The notes beneath the pieces were generated by a model. It was given only the letters and a program-made list of their open reading frames with translations, was not told the origin of the DNA and made no database searches. Positions 18,605 to 28,723 of a DNA stretch of 64,000 bases are shown piece after piece; positions within the stretch are counted from its first letter, which is position 1; the number at the start of each line of letters is the position of its first letter. The stretch spans positions 1,364,001 to 1,428,000 of the forward strand of contig NZ_CP033969.1 of assembly GCF_003854935.1 (NCBI RefSeq), in the 5' to 3' direction. The translations under genes were made by a program, and so were the position numbers. Origin of the DNA: Cupriavidus pauculus. Its GTDB lineage: Bacteria > Pseudomonadota > Gammaproteobacteria > Burkholderiales > Burkholderiaceae.

Positions 18605-19984
18605 ATGCATATTCACATCCTTGGCATCTGCGGTACGTTCATGGGGGGCCTCGCGGTCCTGGCGCGGCAGGCGGGCCACCGGGTCACCGGCTGCGACGCC
18701 AACGTCTACCCGCCGATGAGCACCCAGCTGGAAGCCCAGGGCATCGACCTGATCGAGGGCTTCGACCCGCAGCAGCTATCGCTGAACCCCGACCTGTACG
18801 TGATCGGCAACGTGGTGTCGCGCGGCAATCCGCTGATGGAAGCCATCCTGGACCGCAACCTGCCGTACGTGTCCGGCCCGCAATGGCTGGGCGAGCACGT
18901 GCTGAACGGCAAGTGGACGCTGGCCGTGGCCGGCACGCACGGCAAGACCACCACCACGTCGATGCTGGCCTGGGTGCTGCAGGACGCCGGCTACAACCCC
19001 GGCTTCCTGGTCGGCGGCGTGCCGCAGAACTTTGGTATCTCGGCGCGGCTGACAGAATCGGACTTCTTTGTCATCGAGGCCGACGAATACGACACCGCGT
19101 TCTTCGACAAGCGCAGCAAGTTCGTGCACTACCGTCCGCGCACGGCCATTCTGAACAACCTTGAATACGATCACGCCGACATCTTCCCCGATCTGGCCGC
19201 GATCGAGACCCAATTCCATCATCTGGTGCGCACGGTGCCCGGTCAGGGCCGGCTCGTCGTGAACGGGCTGGAGCCCGCGCTGGCGCGCGTGCTGGAACGC
19301 GGGTGCTGGAGCGAGGTGGAGCAGTTCGGCATGGGCGACTGGCGCGAAGGCGACGCCCGCACCGAGGCGCCGGCCGGCAAGGACGCGTTCGACGTGTACT
19401 TCCAGGAGGCGCTGCAGGGCACCGTGGTCTGGGACCTGCAGGGCACGCACAACCGCATGAACGCGATTGCCGCCATCGCGGCCGCCCGCCACGTGGGCGT
19501 GCCGCCGGCGCAGGCCATCGAGTCGCTGGGCCGCTTTGCCAACGTCAAGCGCCGCATGGAAGTGCGCGGCGTGGCCAGCGGCGTGACGGTCTATGACGAT
19601 TTCGCGCACCATCCGACGGCCATCCAGACCACGCTCGACGGCCTGCGCCGCCGCGTGGGCGACGCCCGCATCCTCGCCGTGCTGGAGCCGCGCTCGAACA
19701 CGATGAAGCTGGGCGTGATGGCGGCCCAACTGCCGGCCAGCCTGGAAGCGGCCGATCTGGTGTTCGGCTACGGCGCGCCGTCCGGCAAGGACGCGCTGGG
19801 CTGGAACCTGGGCGACGCGCTGGCGCCCATCGGCGACAAGGCCGCCGCGTTCCAGGACCTGGGCGAACTGGTGCAGGCCGTGACCGCCGCCGCCCGCCCC
19901 GGCGACCACGTGCTGGTGATGAGCAACGGCGGCTTCGGCGGCATCCACCAGAAGCTGCTGGACGCCATCGGCGCCAAGGGCTGA
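18605..19984 (+). CDS. mpl: UDP-N-acetylmuramate:L-alanyl-gamma-D-glutamyl-meso-diaminopimelate ligase
   Basis: 459 residues of a Mur-ligase. N-terminal UDP-binding Rossmann-like part HILGICGTFMGGLAVLARQAGH (the F-M-G-G version typical of Mpl), P-loop AGTHGKTTTTSMLAW, and the central EADEYDTAFFDKRSKF signature. C-terminal domain has VYDDFAHHPTAI. Mpl re-attaches recycled murein tripeptide to UDP-MurNAc in peptidoglycan recycling. A TACAAT at 18527-18532 is a candidate -10 element. Followed 32 bases later by the YqiA-like gene. Confidence 0.97.
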   Translation: MHIHILGICGTFMGGLAVLARQAGHRVTGCDANVYPPMSTQLEAQGIDLIEGFDPQQLSLNPDLYVIGNVVSRGNPLMEAILDRNLPYVSGPQWLGEHVLNGKWTLAVAGTHGKTTTTSMLAWVLQDAGYNPGFLVGGVPQNFGISARLTESDFFVIEADEYDTAFFDKRSKFVHYRPRTAILNNLEYDHADIFPDLAAIETQFHHLVRTVPGQGRLVVNGLEPALARVLERGCWSEVEQFGMGDWREGDARTEAPAGKDAFDVYFQEALQGTVVWDLQGTHNRMNAIAAIAAARHVGVPPAQAIESLGRFANVKRRMEVRGVASGVTVYDDFAHHPTAIQTTLDGLRRRVGDARILAVLEPRSNTMKLGVMAAQLPASLEAADLVFGYGAPSGKDALGWNLGDALAPIGDKAAAFQDLGELVQAVTAAARPGDHVLVMSNGGFGGIHQKLLDAIGAKG

Positions 19985-20016
19985 CGGCCGCCGGCCACTT
20001 TCACACAGGGAATCCC

Positions 20017-20625
20017 ATGCTGCTGTACCTGCACGGCTTCCGTTCCTCGCCGCAGTCGATGAAGTCGCGGCTCGTGCAGGAACGGATGCGCGCCTGGGGG
20101 CTGGAGAAGTATTTCGCCTGCCCGATGCTCAATGTGTCGCCGTCCCAGGCGATTGCCCAGGCCGAGGCGGCCATCCGGGGCGCCCAGGCCGGCGGCGAGA
20201 CCGACATCGCCATCGTCGGCTCGTCGCTGGGTGGCTTCTACGCGCGCTGGCTGGCCGAGCGCCACGGCTGCCGCGCCGTGCTGCTGAATCCGGCCATCCA
20301 TCCCTGGACCGACCTTGAGAAATATCTTGGCGAGCAGCCGCTGTACCACGGCGGCGGCTCGGTCGAGGTCAAGCGCGAACATCTGGACGAACTGCTGGCG
20401 CTGCGCGTGGATACCATCACGCGCCCGGAGCGCTATTTCCTGCTGGCGACCACCGGCGACGAGGTGCTGGACTACCGCGAGATGGTCGCGGCGTGCCCCG
20501 GCGCCCAGATCCGCGTGATCGAGGGCAGCGACCACGGCATCAGCGAATTCGACGCCTACGTCGACGAAGTGCTCGCCTTCTGCGGCTATCGGCCCGACGG
20601 ACGCCAGCCAGCCCGCCCGGCATGA
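20017..20625 (+). CDS. YqiA/YcfP-family alpha/beta-hydrolase
   Basis: 202 residues. Opening [17 protein letters not shown], nucleophile elbow [14 protein letters not shown] (Ser in G-S-S-L-G), acidic residue region [11 protein letters not shown] and catalytic His in [10 protein letters not shown] make the Ser-Asp-His triad. E. coli YqiA is an esterase on short-chain acyl substrates; the natural substrate is unknown. Its stop overlaps the ubiC start by ATGA (20622-20625), so the two are translationally coupled. Confidence 0.92.
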   Translation: MLLYLHGFRSSPQSMKSRLVQERMRAWGLEKYFACPMLNVSPSQAIAQAEAAIRGAQAGGETDIAIVGSSLGGFYARWLAERHGCRAVLLNPAIHPWTDLEKYLGEQPLYHGGGSVEVKREHLDELLALRVDTITRPERYFLLATTGDEVLDYREMVAACPGAQIRVIEGSDHGISEFDAYVDEVLAFCGYRPDGRQPARPA

Positions 20626-21281
20626 CGGCGGCGGTTCCCGGCCAGAATGGCCCGAGCGGCCTGCGCGCCGCGTGGCACGCCCACCTGCCGTACGACGCCG
20701 CCATCCCGCTGAACCAGCGCCGCTGGATTGCCGGGGAGGGCTCGCTGACGGCCCGGCTGATGTCGGCGTCCAGCCGGTTCCGCGTGACGCGGATCAACCA
20801 GTCGCCACGGCCGCCGTTTGCCGACGAATGGCGCGCGCTGGGCCTGATTCGGCCCGTGCCGGCCATCACGCGCGAAGTGCTGCTGATCTGCGACGACGTG
20901 CCCGCGGTCTTTGCGCACACGATTGTCGATCCGTACCGCGCGCGACGCGACTGGCCGTTTCTGCGCGGGCTGGGCAACCGGCCGCTGGGCGGCGCGCTGT
21001 TTGTCGATCCGCGCGTGCGGCGCGAGCCGTTCCAGTTCGCGCGGCTGACCGTCCATCACCCGCTGCGCCAGGCGCTGCAGCGGGTGCTGCCGGCGTTTGC
21101 ATCGGTGCCGATGCTGCCCGCGCGGCGCTCGGTGTTCCGGCGCGGCGGCGGCGCCATGCTTGTGACCGAGGTCTTCCTGCCAGACCTGCTCACGCGGGCG
21201 GCGCCGCCCAACATCGGCGCCGGTGGCACCCGGCTGCCCCGCCGGATCGACACCCACCACAAGGAAGCGAGACCCGCATGA
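20622..21281 (+). CDS. ubiC: Chorismate pyruvate-lyase
   Basis: 219 residues from ATG 20622, which overlaps the upstream stop. Features of Ubi[17 protein letters not shown], then [36 protein letters not shown] and a C-terminal [23 protein letters not shown]. UbiC removes pyruvate from chorismate to give 4-hydroxybenzoate, committing chorismate to ubiquinone. Chorismate comes from the shikimate pathway whose aroQ and aroE are in this window. Confidence 0.93.
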   Translation: MTAAVPGQNGPSGLRAAWHAHLPYDAAIPLNQRRWIAGEGSLTARLMSASSRFRVTRINQSPRPPFADEWRALGLIRPVPAITREVLLICDDVPAVFAHTIVDPYRARRDWPFLRGLGNRPLGGALFVDPRVRREPFQFARLTVHHPLRQALQRVLPAFASVPMLPARRSVFRRGGGAMLVTEVFLPDLLTRAAPPNIGAGGTRLPRRIDTHHKEARPA

Positions 21282-21510
21282 AACTGGAAGGACGGGTCGC
21301 CATCGAGCGCGCGATCCGCGATGTCGCCGGGGCCGCCGGGCCCGGGGGCTGCATGTCGCTCTGATTCCCTGCCCCTGGGATGCCCGCCGGCGCCAACGCT
21401 GGGTGCGGTATCATCCCGGGTCGAATATCCGCCCGGACGGGCCGGCTCGACCGCGCGCTTGTGCGCGCACCGTGGCGGCGTGTCCCGGCCCTTTCCGAAA
21501 GTACCGATCC

Positions 21511-23631
21511 ATGCAGTTGCTGTTCGAAGAAGGCGGCGAAATCCGCGCCGGCACCGTCCTTGCCCAACAGGGCGAGGCCTACCAGGTGGAATTGCCCGCG
21601 GGCAAGCGCACCAAGGTCAAGGCAAAGGACGTGCTGCTGCAGTTTGCCCAGCCGTCGGCCAGTGAAATGGTGCGGCAGACCGGCGAGCTGACCGCCGAGA
21701 TCGACCTCGACTTCCTCTGGGAATGCGCGCCGGCCGAGGAATTCGGCTTTGCCGACCTGGCTGCCGAATACTACGGGGCCGATGCCGGCGCAGTGCAGCA
21801 GGCTGCACTTGCGATGGCACTGCATGGCAATCCCGTCTATTTCCGCCGCAAGGGCCGCGGCCGCTACCTGCGCGCGCCCGAAGACCAGCTCAAGGCCGCC
21901 CTGGCCGCCGTGGAGCGCAAGAAGCAGCAGTTGCTGGTGCAGGCCGAGTACGAGGCCCAGCTCAAGGCGCACCAGTTGCCCGACGCGTTCCGCGGCAAGG
22001 TGCTGCAACTGCTGTTCAAGCCCGACAAGAACAGTCTCGAATTCAAGGCCATGGACGCCGCATGCACGGCGCTGGGCATGACGCCGATGCGCCTGATGGT
22101 GGCCGTGGGCGGCGTGGAAAGCCCGCGCGCGCTGCACGAGGCCAAGTTCCTGGCCGACTGCTTCCCGAAGGGCACCGGCTTCCCGGACGTGGCCGTGCCG
22201 GACCCGTCGGGCAGCCTGCCCGTGGCCGACGTGGAGGCGTTCTCGATCGACGATGTCACGACGACCGAGATCGACGATGCGCTGTCGGTGACGCGCCTGG
22301 CCGACGGCAAGCTGCGCGTGGGCATCCACATCGCCGCGCCGGGCCTGGGCTTCACGCGCGGCGAGCCGCTCGACGCCATTGCCCGCCAGCGCCTGTCCAC
22401 GGTCTATTTCCCCGGCGACAAGATCACGATGCTGCCCGACAGCGTGGTGGAACGCTACACGCTGCAGGAAGGCCGCACCTGCCCGGCGCTGTCGCTGTAC
22501 GTGACGGTGGACCCGGACACGCCGGACGGCCTGGCCATCGTCGGCAGCGAGACGCGCGCCGAACTGGTGCCGATTGCCGCCAACCTGCGCCACAACCTGC
22601 TGGAGGACGTGGTCACCGAGGCCGCGCTGGCCAGCGGCACCGGCGACTACCCGTTCCGCAAGCAGCTTGGCGAACTGTTCCGGCTGGCCAACCACCTGCA
22701 CGACGAGCGCCAGAAGGCGCGTCTGGCCAGCGGCCTGCGCCCGGAGGCGCACAACCGCGCGGACTTCAACTTCTATATCGATTCGGTGGACGGCGGCGGC
22801 GAGCGCGTGCGGATCGAGCAGCGCCGGCGCGGATCGCCGCTGGACAAGATCGTGGCCGAGCTGATGATCCTGGCCAACAGCACGTGGGGCAAGCTGCTGG
22901 CCGACCACGGCGTGCCGGGCATCTACCGCACCCAGAAGGCGTGGGGCATGCACCGCACGCGCATGCAGACCTACCCGGCGCCGCACGAGGGGCTGGGCGT
23001 GGCGCAGTACGCGTGGAGCACGTCGCCGCTGCGCCGCTACGTTGACCTGGTCAACCAGTGGCAGATCCTGGCGGTGGCCCAGCATGGCGTGACCGCCAAG
23101 CTGGTGGCGCCGTTCAAGCCCAAGGACGCCGACCTGCTGGCCGCCGTGGCGGACTTCGAAGGCACCTACGCGGCCTATGCCGACCACCAGTCGACCATGG
23201 AGCGCTACTGGTGCCTGCGCTGGATCGCGCAGGAAAACCGCGGCAAGCTGATGGCCACGGTGCTCAAGGACGGCGCGGTGCGCTTTGCCGAGATCCCGCT
23301 GGTGACGCGGGTGCCGGAACTGGCGCAGGCCGTGCGCGGCACGCAGGTGCTGCTGGAGATTGCGTCGACCGACGAGATCTCGCTGGAAGTGTCGTGCCGC
23401 GTGCTGGAGATCTTTGCCGGCGAGGGCGAACTGCCGGAAGAGGAACTGGAAGGCGACACCGAGGACGAGATGGCGGAGGTTTCCGCCGAGGCAGCCGCCG
23501 AGGCGGCGGCCGAGGATGCCGCCGAAGCCGCAGCGGAAGGTGGCACCGAAGGCGCCGCCGATGCCCCGGCCGAGACGGCCCCGGACGATGCGTCGGCGCC
23601 ACGCGACACCGGCGCCAACCCCCCCGCCTGA
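21511..23631 (+). CDS. RNase II/RNB-domain exoribonuclease
   Basis: 706 residues from ATG 21511; the region upstream is not family-like. The RNB domain spans about residues 240-560: FSIDDVTTTEIDDALS holds the metal-binding acids at Asp247, Asp255 and Asp256, while the position of E. coli RNase II Asp207 is Glu253. GVPGIYRTQ and YAWSTSPLRRYVDLVNQWQ are further RNB signatures. A short OB/S1-like segment follows, then a roughly 60-residue Ala/Glu/Asp tail. Likely a 3'-5' RNA exonuclease of the betaproteobacterial RNase II branch. A TATCAT near 21408 is a candidate -10. Confidence 0.9.
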   Translation: MQLLFEEGGEIRAGTVLAQQGEAYQVELPAGKRTKVKAKDVLLQFAQPSASEMVRQTGELTAEIDLDFLWECAPAEEFGFADLAAEYYGADAGAVQQAALAMALHGNPVYFRRKGRGRYLRAPEDQLKAALAAVERKKQQLLVQAEYEAQLKAHQLPDAFRGKVLQLLFKPDKNSLEFKAMDAACTALGMTPMRLMVAVGGVESPRALHEAKFLADCFPKGTGFPDVAVPDPSGSLPVADVEAFSIDDVTTTEIDDALSVTRLADGKLRVGIHIAAPGLGFTRGEPLDAIARQRLSTVYFPGDKITMLPDSVVERYTLQEGRTCPALSLYVTVDPDTPDGLAIVGSETRAELVPIAANLRHNLLEDVVTEAALASGTGDYPFRKQLGELFRLANHLHDERQKARLASGLRPEAHNRADFNFYIDSVDGGGERVRIEQRRRGSPLDKIVAELMILANSTWGKLLADHGVPGIYRTQKAWGMHRTRMQTYPAPHEGLGVAQYAWSTSPLRRYVDLVNQWQILAVAQHGVTAKLVAPFKPKDADLLAAVADFEGTYAAYADHQSTMERYWCLRWIAQENRGKLMATVLKDGAVRFAEIPLVTRVPELAQAVRGTQVLLEIASTDEISLEVSCRVLEIFAGEGELPEEELEGDTEDEMAEVSAEAAAEAAAEDAAEAAAEGGTEGAADAPAETAPDDASAPRDTGANPPA

Positions 23632-23756
23632 GTCCTTCGGTAAACCGGGCGGCTCCCGTACAATCGAAGTCCGTTCCGGCCATCCCCCTGCAGGGGGGAT
23701 GGCCGGTTTGCCGAACGATTGCCCTCCCACGCCGACCGCCTGGTCCCTGACCCATC

Positions 23757-24692
23757 GTGAACGCCGTTCTTCCCGCTTTCCGCCCCTCGCATCCGCGCGA
23801 CTGGTGGCGATCCAGCAGCACGCTGGCCAAGGCGCTGGCCGTGTCGGTCGCCATCCATGCGGCGCTGCTGATGGTGCGCATTGCCGCGCCGGAGGTGTTC
23901 GAGATCAAGCGGTCCGATCCCCAGCTCGACGTGGTGCTGGTCAACGCGAAATCGGCCGAAAAGCCGCGCAACCCGACCGTGCTGGCCCAGGCCAACCTGG
24001 ACGGCGGCGGCGACCATGACGCCCAGCGCGCCACCACGCCGCTGCCGGCGCAGACCGAATCGAAGGACGGCGACCTCGTGCGCCTGACCCAGCGCCGCAT
24101 CGAGCAGCTGGAAGAAGAGCAGCGCCGGCTGATGACGCAGGCCCGCGAGGCGGCGCCGGCCGTGCGCAGCCAGCCCATGAAGCCGGGCGAGCAGCGCCTG
24201 GACACCCCGCTGCGCGGCCAGGACGACCGTACGTCGACCGACGAGATGGCCAAGCTGGAGGCCGAGATCGGCCGCAATCTCGAACACTACGCCAAGCGCC
24301 CCAAGCGCATGCAGCTTACGGCCACCAGCGCGCAGGGCGTGGAGTACGCGCAGTATTACGACCGCCTGCGCCGCCGGATCGAGGCGCGCGGCACGAGCGA
24401 TTTTCCGCAGAAGAACGGCAAGCCGCTCTATGGGCAACTGATCCTGGTGATCAACGTGAACCGGCAGGGCAAGCTCGGCTATAACCGCGACGGCTACAAC
24501 ATCGACGCGATCGACGTGGCCAAGAGCTCTGGCGACCCGGCGCTGGACCGCCAGGCCGTGGCGATTGTCCGTGCGGCGGCGCCGTTCGGGCCGTTCACGG
24601 CCGAGATGCAGTCGAAGCAGGACATCCTCGAAGTCATTTCCACTTTCAAGTTCACCCGCAGCGGGCTCGACGTCCGCCTGCAAGGACGCTGA
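23757..24692 (+). CDS. TonB-like energy-transducer protein
   Basis: 311 residues from GTG 23757 (MNAVLPAFRPSHPRDWW). One N-terminal membrane span (ALAVSVAIHAALLMVRIA, about residues 27-44), a long charged periplasmic linker with a coiled-coil stretch (RLTQRRIEQLEEEQRRLMTQ) and a C-terminal TonB fold (YGQLILVINVNRQGKLGYN, DRQAVAIVRAAAPFGPF). No exbB/exbD lies next to it, so it is a solitary TonB homologue, more like TolA/TonB hybrids. A TACAAT at 23659-23664 is a plausible -10. The stop overlaps the aroE start (TGATG). Confidence 0.88.
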   Translation: MNAVLPAFRPSHPRDWWRSSSTLAKALAVSVAIHAALLMVRIAAPEVFEIKRSDPQLDVVLVNAKSAEKPRNPTVLAQANLDGGGDHDAQRATTPLPAQTESKDGDLVRLTQRRIEQLEEEQRRLMTQAREAAPAVRSQPMKPGEQRLDTPLRGQDDRTSTDEMAKLEAEIGRNLEHYAKRPKRMQLTATSAQGVEYAQYYDRLRRRIEARGTSDFPQKNGKPLYGQLILVINVNRQGKLGYNRDGYNIDAIDVAKSSGDPALDRQAVAIVRAAAPFGPFTAEMQSKQDILEVISTFKFTRSGLDVRLQGR

Positions 24693-25573
24693 TGACCGCA
24701 GAACAGTCTTCCCCCGCCGACCGCTACGTCGTGGTCGGCAACCCCGTCTCGCACAGCCGCTCGCCGGCCATCCACGCCGCGTTTGCGCGCCAGACCGGCG
24801 AGGCCGTGCAGTACGACCGCCTGGAGGCGCCGCTGGACGGCTTTGCCGACACCGTGCGCCGCTTTCTGGCCGAGGGCGGCCACGGCTGCAACGTGACCAC
24901 GCCGTTCAAGCTGGAAGCCTACGACCTGTCCGACCGCCTGACGCCGCGCGCCGAGGCCGCCGGGGCGGTCAACACGATGTGGATCGAGGACGGGCTGATC
25001 CATGGCGACAACACCGACGGCGTCGGGCTGGTGCGCGACATCCAGGACAACCTCGACGTGCTGCTGGAAGACAAGCGCATCCTGGTGCTGGGCGCCGGCG
25101 GCGCGGCGATGGGCGCGATGCTGCCGCTGATCGAATGCCGGCCGGCCCGCATCGTGGTGGCCAACCGCACGGCGCAGAAGGCCAGCGACATGGTCGAGGC
25201 GTTCGTCGAGGCGGCCGACCAGTACGGCGTGGAGTTGTGGGCCGGCGGGCTGGACGCGCTGGGCGCGCTGTCCGAGGACGAAGGCTGCGACGTGGTCATC
25301 AACGCATCGGCCAGCAGCCTGCAGGGCGAGCTGCCGCCGGTGCCCGAGCACCTGCTGGGCGAAGGCGTGCTGGCCTACGACATGATGTACGGCGCCCGGC
25401 CGACCGTGTTCCTGGCCTACGCGGCCAGGTGCGGCGCGCGCACGGCCGATGGCCTGGGCATGCTCGTGGAGCAGGCCGCCGAGGCGTTCTACAACTGGCG
25501 CGGCGTGCGCCCGGGGACCACCCCGGTGCTGGCCGAGCTGCGCGCCGCGCTGCAGGCGGAAGCCGCGCGCTAA
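24692..25573 (+). CDS. aroE: Shikimate dehydrogenase
   Basis: 293 residues. Shikimate-binding [19 protein letters not shown], catalytic Lys in [13 protein letters not shown], and Asp in [13 protein letters not shown] are present, with NADP loop [15 protein letters not shown] and binding residues [10 protein letters not shown]. Reduces 3-dehydroshikimate to shikimate with NADPH. ATG overlaps the TGA of the TonB-like gene, so coupled translation is likely; mtgA follows after 16 bases. Slightly longer than the E. coli enzyme (272). Confidence 0.97.
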   Translation: MTAEQSSPADRYVVVGNPVSHSRSPAIHAAFARQTGEAVQYDRLEAPLDGFADTVRRFLAEGGHGCNVTTPFKLEAYDLSDRLTPRAEAAGAVNTMWIEDGLIHGDNTDGVGLVRDIQDNLDVLLEDKRILVLGAGGAAMGAMLPLIECRPARIVVANRTAQKASDMVEAFVEAADQYGVELWAGGLDALGALSEDEGCDVVINASASSLQGELPPVPEHLLGEGVLAYDMMYGARPTVFLAYAARCGARTADGLGMLVEQAAEAFYNWRGVRPGTTPVLAELRAALQAEAAR

Positions 25574-25589
25574 CCGCCCGTCATCTGCC

Positions 25590-26354
25590 TTGGCTCGCCA
25601 GCGCACCGCCGCCGCACGCGCGCCCGCCAGAGCGTCGGGCGCGGCCAATCCGCTGCGCTGGATTGGCTATCTGGGCGAATGCCTGATCGTCGGCGTGCTG
25701 GCGCTGCAGGTGTACTTCTTCCTCCAGATCGCGGCCTGGCAATACCTGGACCCGTCGTCCACGTCGTTCATGCGCGCCGAGCGCTGGCGGCTGTGCGGGC
25801 TGAATGTCTGGAGCTGCTCGGTGGACCGCAAGTGGGTGGGCTACGGCGAGATGTCGCGCAACATCAAGCGCGCGGTGATCGCCAGCGAGGACGCCGACTT
25901 CGTGAACCACCCCGGCTACGAGCTGGATGCCATGCTGGACGCCTGGGAGCGCAACAAGAAGCGCGGACACATCGTGCGCGGCGGGTCGACGATCACCCAG
26001 CAGCTTGCCAAGAACCTGTTCCTGTCCTCGGAGCAATACTACGTGCGCAAGGGCCAGGAACTGGCCATCACGTGGATGCTCGAATTCTGGCTGGACAAGC
26101 AGCGCATCTTCGAGATCTACCTGAACTCGGTGGAGTGGGGCGAGGGCGTGTTCGGCGTGGAGGCCGCCGCGCAGCACTACTTCCACACGTCGGCGTCCCG
26201 GCTGACCGTCGGCCAGGCCGCCCGGCTGGCTGCCGCGCTGCCGGCGCCCAAGTGCTTCGACAAGAAGGAGTACTGCGCCAACGTCCGCGTGAACTTCCGC
26301 ACCAAGGCATCGATCATCGCCCGGCGCATGGGCGCGGCAACGCTGCCGGATTGA
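25590..26354 (+). CDS. mtgA: Monofunctional peptidoglycan glycosyltransferase
   Basis: 254 residues from a TTG at 25590; the alternative ATG 25449 would run deep into aroE, and no better ATG exists before the membrane span. One N-terminal span ([19 protein letters not shown]) anchors the GT51 domain. Motifs: [17 protein letters not shown] with the catalytic Glu, [30 protein letters not shown], and [20 protein letters not shown]. Polymerises lipid II into glycan chains without a transpeptidase domain. Usual partner of aroE in betaproteobacteria. Confidence 0.95.
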   Translation: MARQRTAAARAPARASGAANPLRWIGYLGECLIVGVLALQVYFFLQIAAWQYLDPSSTSFMRAERWRLCGLNVWSCSVDRKWVGYGEMSRNIKRAVIASEDADFVNHPGYELDAMLDAWERNKKRGHIVRGGSTITQQLAKNLFLSSEQYYVRKGQELAITWMLEFWLDKQRIFEIYLNSVEWGEGVFGVEAAAQHYFHTSASRLTVGQAARLAAALPAPKCFDKKEYCANVRVNFRTKASIIARRMGAATLPD

Positions 26355-26398
26355 GAGAGGGCTCCCTTCTCCCACTTCGCGGGATGGGGAGCCAGGGC
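26346..26398. repeat. Degenerate REP-like palindrome
   Basis: GGCTCCC (26358-26364) and GGGAGCC (26387-26393) flank a C/T-rich then G-rich core with TTCTCCCACTTCGCGGGA. It resembles one arm of the larger element at 29780-29910 (GGCTCCCCTCTCCCGC...). It lies between the convergent mtgA and corA and may also slow transcription. Confidence 0.5.
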
Positions 26399-26405
26399 CA
26401 GCCTG

Positions 26406-27368
26406 CTAGCTCAGCCAGCCCTTCCGGCGGAAATACACCAGCGGAATTGCCGCCGATACCGCCATCAGCGCGATGGCCCACGGGTAGCCGATGGCCCAGT
26501 CCAGTTCCGGCATCAGCTTGAAGTTCATGCCGTAGATGCTGGCGATCAGCGTGGGCGGCATCAGCGCCACCGACACCACCGAGAACAGCTTGATGATCTT
26601 GTTCTGGTTGATGTTGATGAAACCGACCGTGGCGTCCATCAGGAAGTTGATCTTGTCGAACAGGAACGCGGTGTGGTTCTCGATCGAGTCGATGTCGCGC
26701 AGGATCTGGCGCGCCTCGTCCTGCTGCTCGGCCGACAGCAGCTGGCTGCGCATCAGGAACGACACGGCGCGGCGCGTATCCATGACGTTGCGGCGGATGC
26801 GGCCGTTCAGGTCTTCCTCGCGGGCGATGGTTTCCAGCACGTCGGCGGCGGCGGCATCGGTCACGTTCTCGGCCAGCACGCGGCGGCTGGCTTCCTCCAG
26901 GCGCTCGTAGATCTCCTCGATCGAATCGGCCGAGTACTCGGCGTCGGTCGCGTAGAGGTCCATCAGCACGTCCTTGGCGTTGCGCACGGACCCCGGACGC
27001 ATCCGGGCGCGCAGCCGCACCAGGCGGAACACGGGCAGGTCTTCGTCGTGGATCGAGAACAGGACGTCGCGCGTGAGCACGAAGGCCACGCGCACGTTGC
27101 GCGACGCCTCGTCCTCGTCGAGCAGGAAGTCGGTGCGGATGTGGATATTCTCGTCCTCGCCCTCGAAGTAGCGCGCCGACGCCTCCAGGTCGCCCAGGTC
27201 CTCCAGCTCGGGCAGGACCACGTTGTAGGCTTCCTTGATCCACGCCAGTTCCTCGTCGTCAGGGCTGACCACGTCGATCCAGATGGGCTTGTGCTGCAGC
27301 AGCTCGTTGCGCTCGTCGACCTGCTCCTGGGCAAGCCGGCCTTTCTGCAGGACGAACAGGTTGATCAT
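26406..27368 (-). CDS. corA: CorA-family magnesium/cobalt transporter
   Basis: 320 residues from ATG 27366-27368 (MINLFVLQKGRLAQEQV). A large cytoplasmic alpha/beta domain with long stalk helices is followed by two C-terminal membrane spans; the selectivity-filter motif G-M-N is in SIYGMNFKLMPELDW between the spans. Homopentameric channel for Mg2+ (also Co2+ and Ni2+) in the inner membrane. The C-terminus YFRRKGWLS is typical. The upstream gap of 470 bases may hold a long leader: a minus-strand ORF ends in the TGA that overlaps this ATG. Confidence 0.95.
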   Translation of the reverse strand: MINLFVLQKGRLAQEQVDERNELLQHKPIWIDVVSPDDEELAWIKEAYNVVLPELEDLGDLEASARYFEGEDENIHIRTDFLLDEDEASRNVRVAFVLTRDVLFSIHDEDLPVFRLVRLRARMRPGSVRNAKDVLMDLYATDAEYSADSIEEIYERLEEASRRVLAENVTDAAAADVLETIAREEDLNGRIRRNVMDTRRAVSFLMRSQLLSAEQQDEARQILRDIDSIENHTAFLFDKINFLMDATVGFININQNKIIKLFSVVSVALMPPTLIASIYGMNFKLMPELDWAIGYPWAIALMAVSAAIPLVYFRRKGWLS

Positions 27369-27838
27369 CCCTGGGATTCCTTGTGACTGATTGCGCGGGT
27401 CGGAGACGTGCGCAGGCAAGGCTTGGCCAGCAAGGCGACCATGAGGCGGCCGGCAAGCGTGATCGGGCTGCCGGCGGGCGCGGGACCGCGTCCGGGGGCA
27501 AGGCGATGACGTTTGCCTGTTGCCTGTATCTGGCTGGCAAGCCGGGGGAGGGAAGATCCGGTGCGCGACGCGGCGGTCAGCAAGACGCACCGCGCGGGAA
27601 TCGGAAGGACACACTCACCCGCAGGTGTCTGCGGGCAAGCACGGCGACGAGCAGGGCGATGGCCCCGCGCGGATCGGCGTTACGCAGCCCGCAGTGACAT
27701 GGCATCCGGCGATGACGCGGCACGGCCGCGGCAGCCCGAACACCCGATGCTACTGCCCACGTAGTTTCTCCGGGATTCTGATGGCCGCGAGTGTAATCCA
27801 ACGGGAGGGGGCTTGTTAAGTGAAATCTCTGGTGTTGC
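27369..27838. other. 470-base gap upstream of corA
   Basis: No firm gene. Near its far end, on the minus strand, TTAACA (27819-27814) and TACACT (27795-27790) with an 18-base spacer form a promoter candidate. A transcript from there would have a leader of about 415 bases before corA. A possible 72-codon TTG-initiated frame (27583-27365) inside the leader is Pro/Arg-rich. Confidence 0.4.
27790..27819 (-). promoter_or_regulatory. Candidate sigma70 promoter for corA
   Basis: Minus-strand TTAACA, 18 bases, TACACT, in a locally A/T-richer stretch. Both hexamers match consensus at 4 of 6 positions. It would drive corA with a long 5' leader. Confidence 0.4.
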
Positions 27839-28723
27839 TCAGAGGCGCCGGCGCAGCAGCGGCGCCAGCATGACCGACGACAGCGCCGCGAACATCAGTA
27901 CGATGGCCGCGTAGTCCTGCCAGTGCGGCGTCTCGCCCAGCAGCCACATGCCCGAGAACACGCCCACCACCGGAATGAACATGATCGACAGGCTCGACAC
28001 CACCGGCGGCAGGCTGCGCGCCAGCGCGAACCAGACCAGGTGGCAGTAGGCAAAGACCACCACGGCGTTGTAGCCGATGGCGGCCCATTCCACGGCCGTC
28101 GGCATGCGCCAGCCGGTCTCGAACAGCGCCGAGCCAACGGCCAGGAACGGCAGCGTGACGGCCAGCATCCAGAACGTCAGCGCGCCGATGGAGACGTCGA
28201 TGGGCGTGCGTTTCATCAACTGGGTGCCAAAGCCCCAGCCGGCCGCCGCCACCAGCATCAGCACGGTGCCGGCCGGGCTGCCGGTCAGCGCGGCGATCTC
28301 GCCGGACAGCAGCAGCACCGTGCCGGCCAGCGCGCAGCCGATGCCGATCCAGGCCGACAGCGCAATCCGCTCGCGGAAGATCACCAGCCCCCAGATCACG
28401 GCCCAGATCGGCATGGTGTAGCCCAGGATGGCCGCGCGGCCCGACGACAGCAGCTTGACCGCGCAGATCGCGAACAGGTGCCAGATGACCATGTTCGGGA
28501 TGGCCAGCCGCACCACGGTGCCCCACGCCTGGCGCGGCACGCGCAGCGATTCGCCGCGCACCTTGAGCGCCAGCCCCAGCGCCACGAGCCCGCCGGCCAT
28601 GCATAGCAGCCGGAATCCCATGGCCGGGAAATGCGCCACGCCAAGCTTCATGATCGGCCAGTTCAGGCCCCAGGCAAGGGTCAGGATGACGAGCAGGAGC
28701 ACGCCGCGGCGGTCGAGTTGCAT
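27839..28723 (-). CDS. DMT-superfamily (EamA) transporter
   Basis: 294 residues from ATG 28721-28723 ([28 protein letters not shown]). Two EamA repeats give ten predicted spans: first half ends around [15 protein letters not shown], second half from [19 protein letters not shown]. The L-A-W-G-x-N-W motif in span 1 is a signature of RhaT/RarD-like drug/metabolite exporters. Substrate unknown. Divergent from pyrF, 220 bases apart, with a TAGAAT at 28796 in the region between. Confidence 0.9.
   Translation of the reverse strand: MQLDRRGVLLLVILTLAWGLNWPIMKLGVAHFPAMGFRLLCMAGGLVALGLALKVRGESLRVPRQAWGTVVRLAIPNMVIWHLFAICAVKLLSSGRAAILGYTMPIWAVIWGLVIFRERIALSAWIGIGCALAGTVLLLSGEIAALTGSPAGTVLMLVAAAGWGFGTQLMKRTPIDVSIGALTFWMLAVTLPFLAVGSALFETGWRMPTAVEWAAIGYNAVVVFAYCHLVWFALARSLPPVVSSLSIMFIPVVGVFSGMWLLGETPHWQDYAAIVLMFAALSSVMLAPLLRRRL

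Noticed and set aside
21190-23730. 846-codon minus-strand frame over the RNase II-like gene
   Set aside because: It is the mirror of a well-supported coding frame with His/Arg-rich shadow composition.
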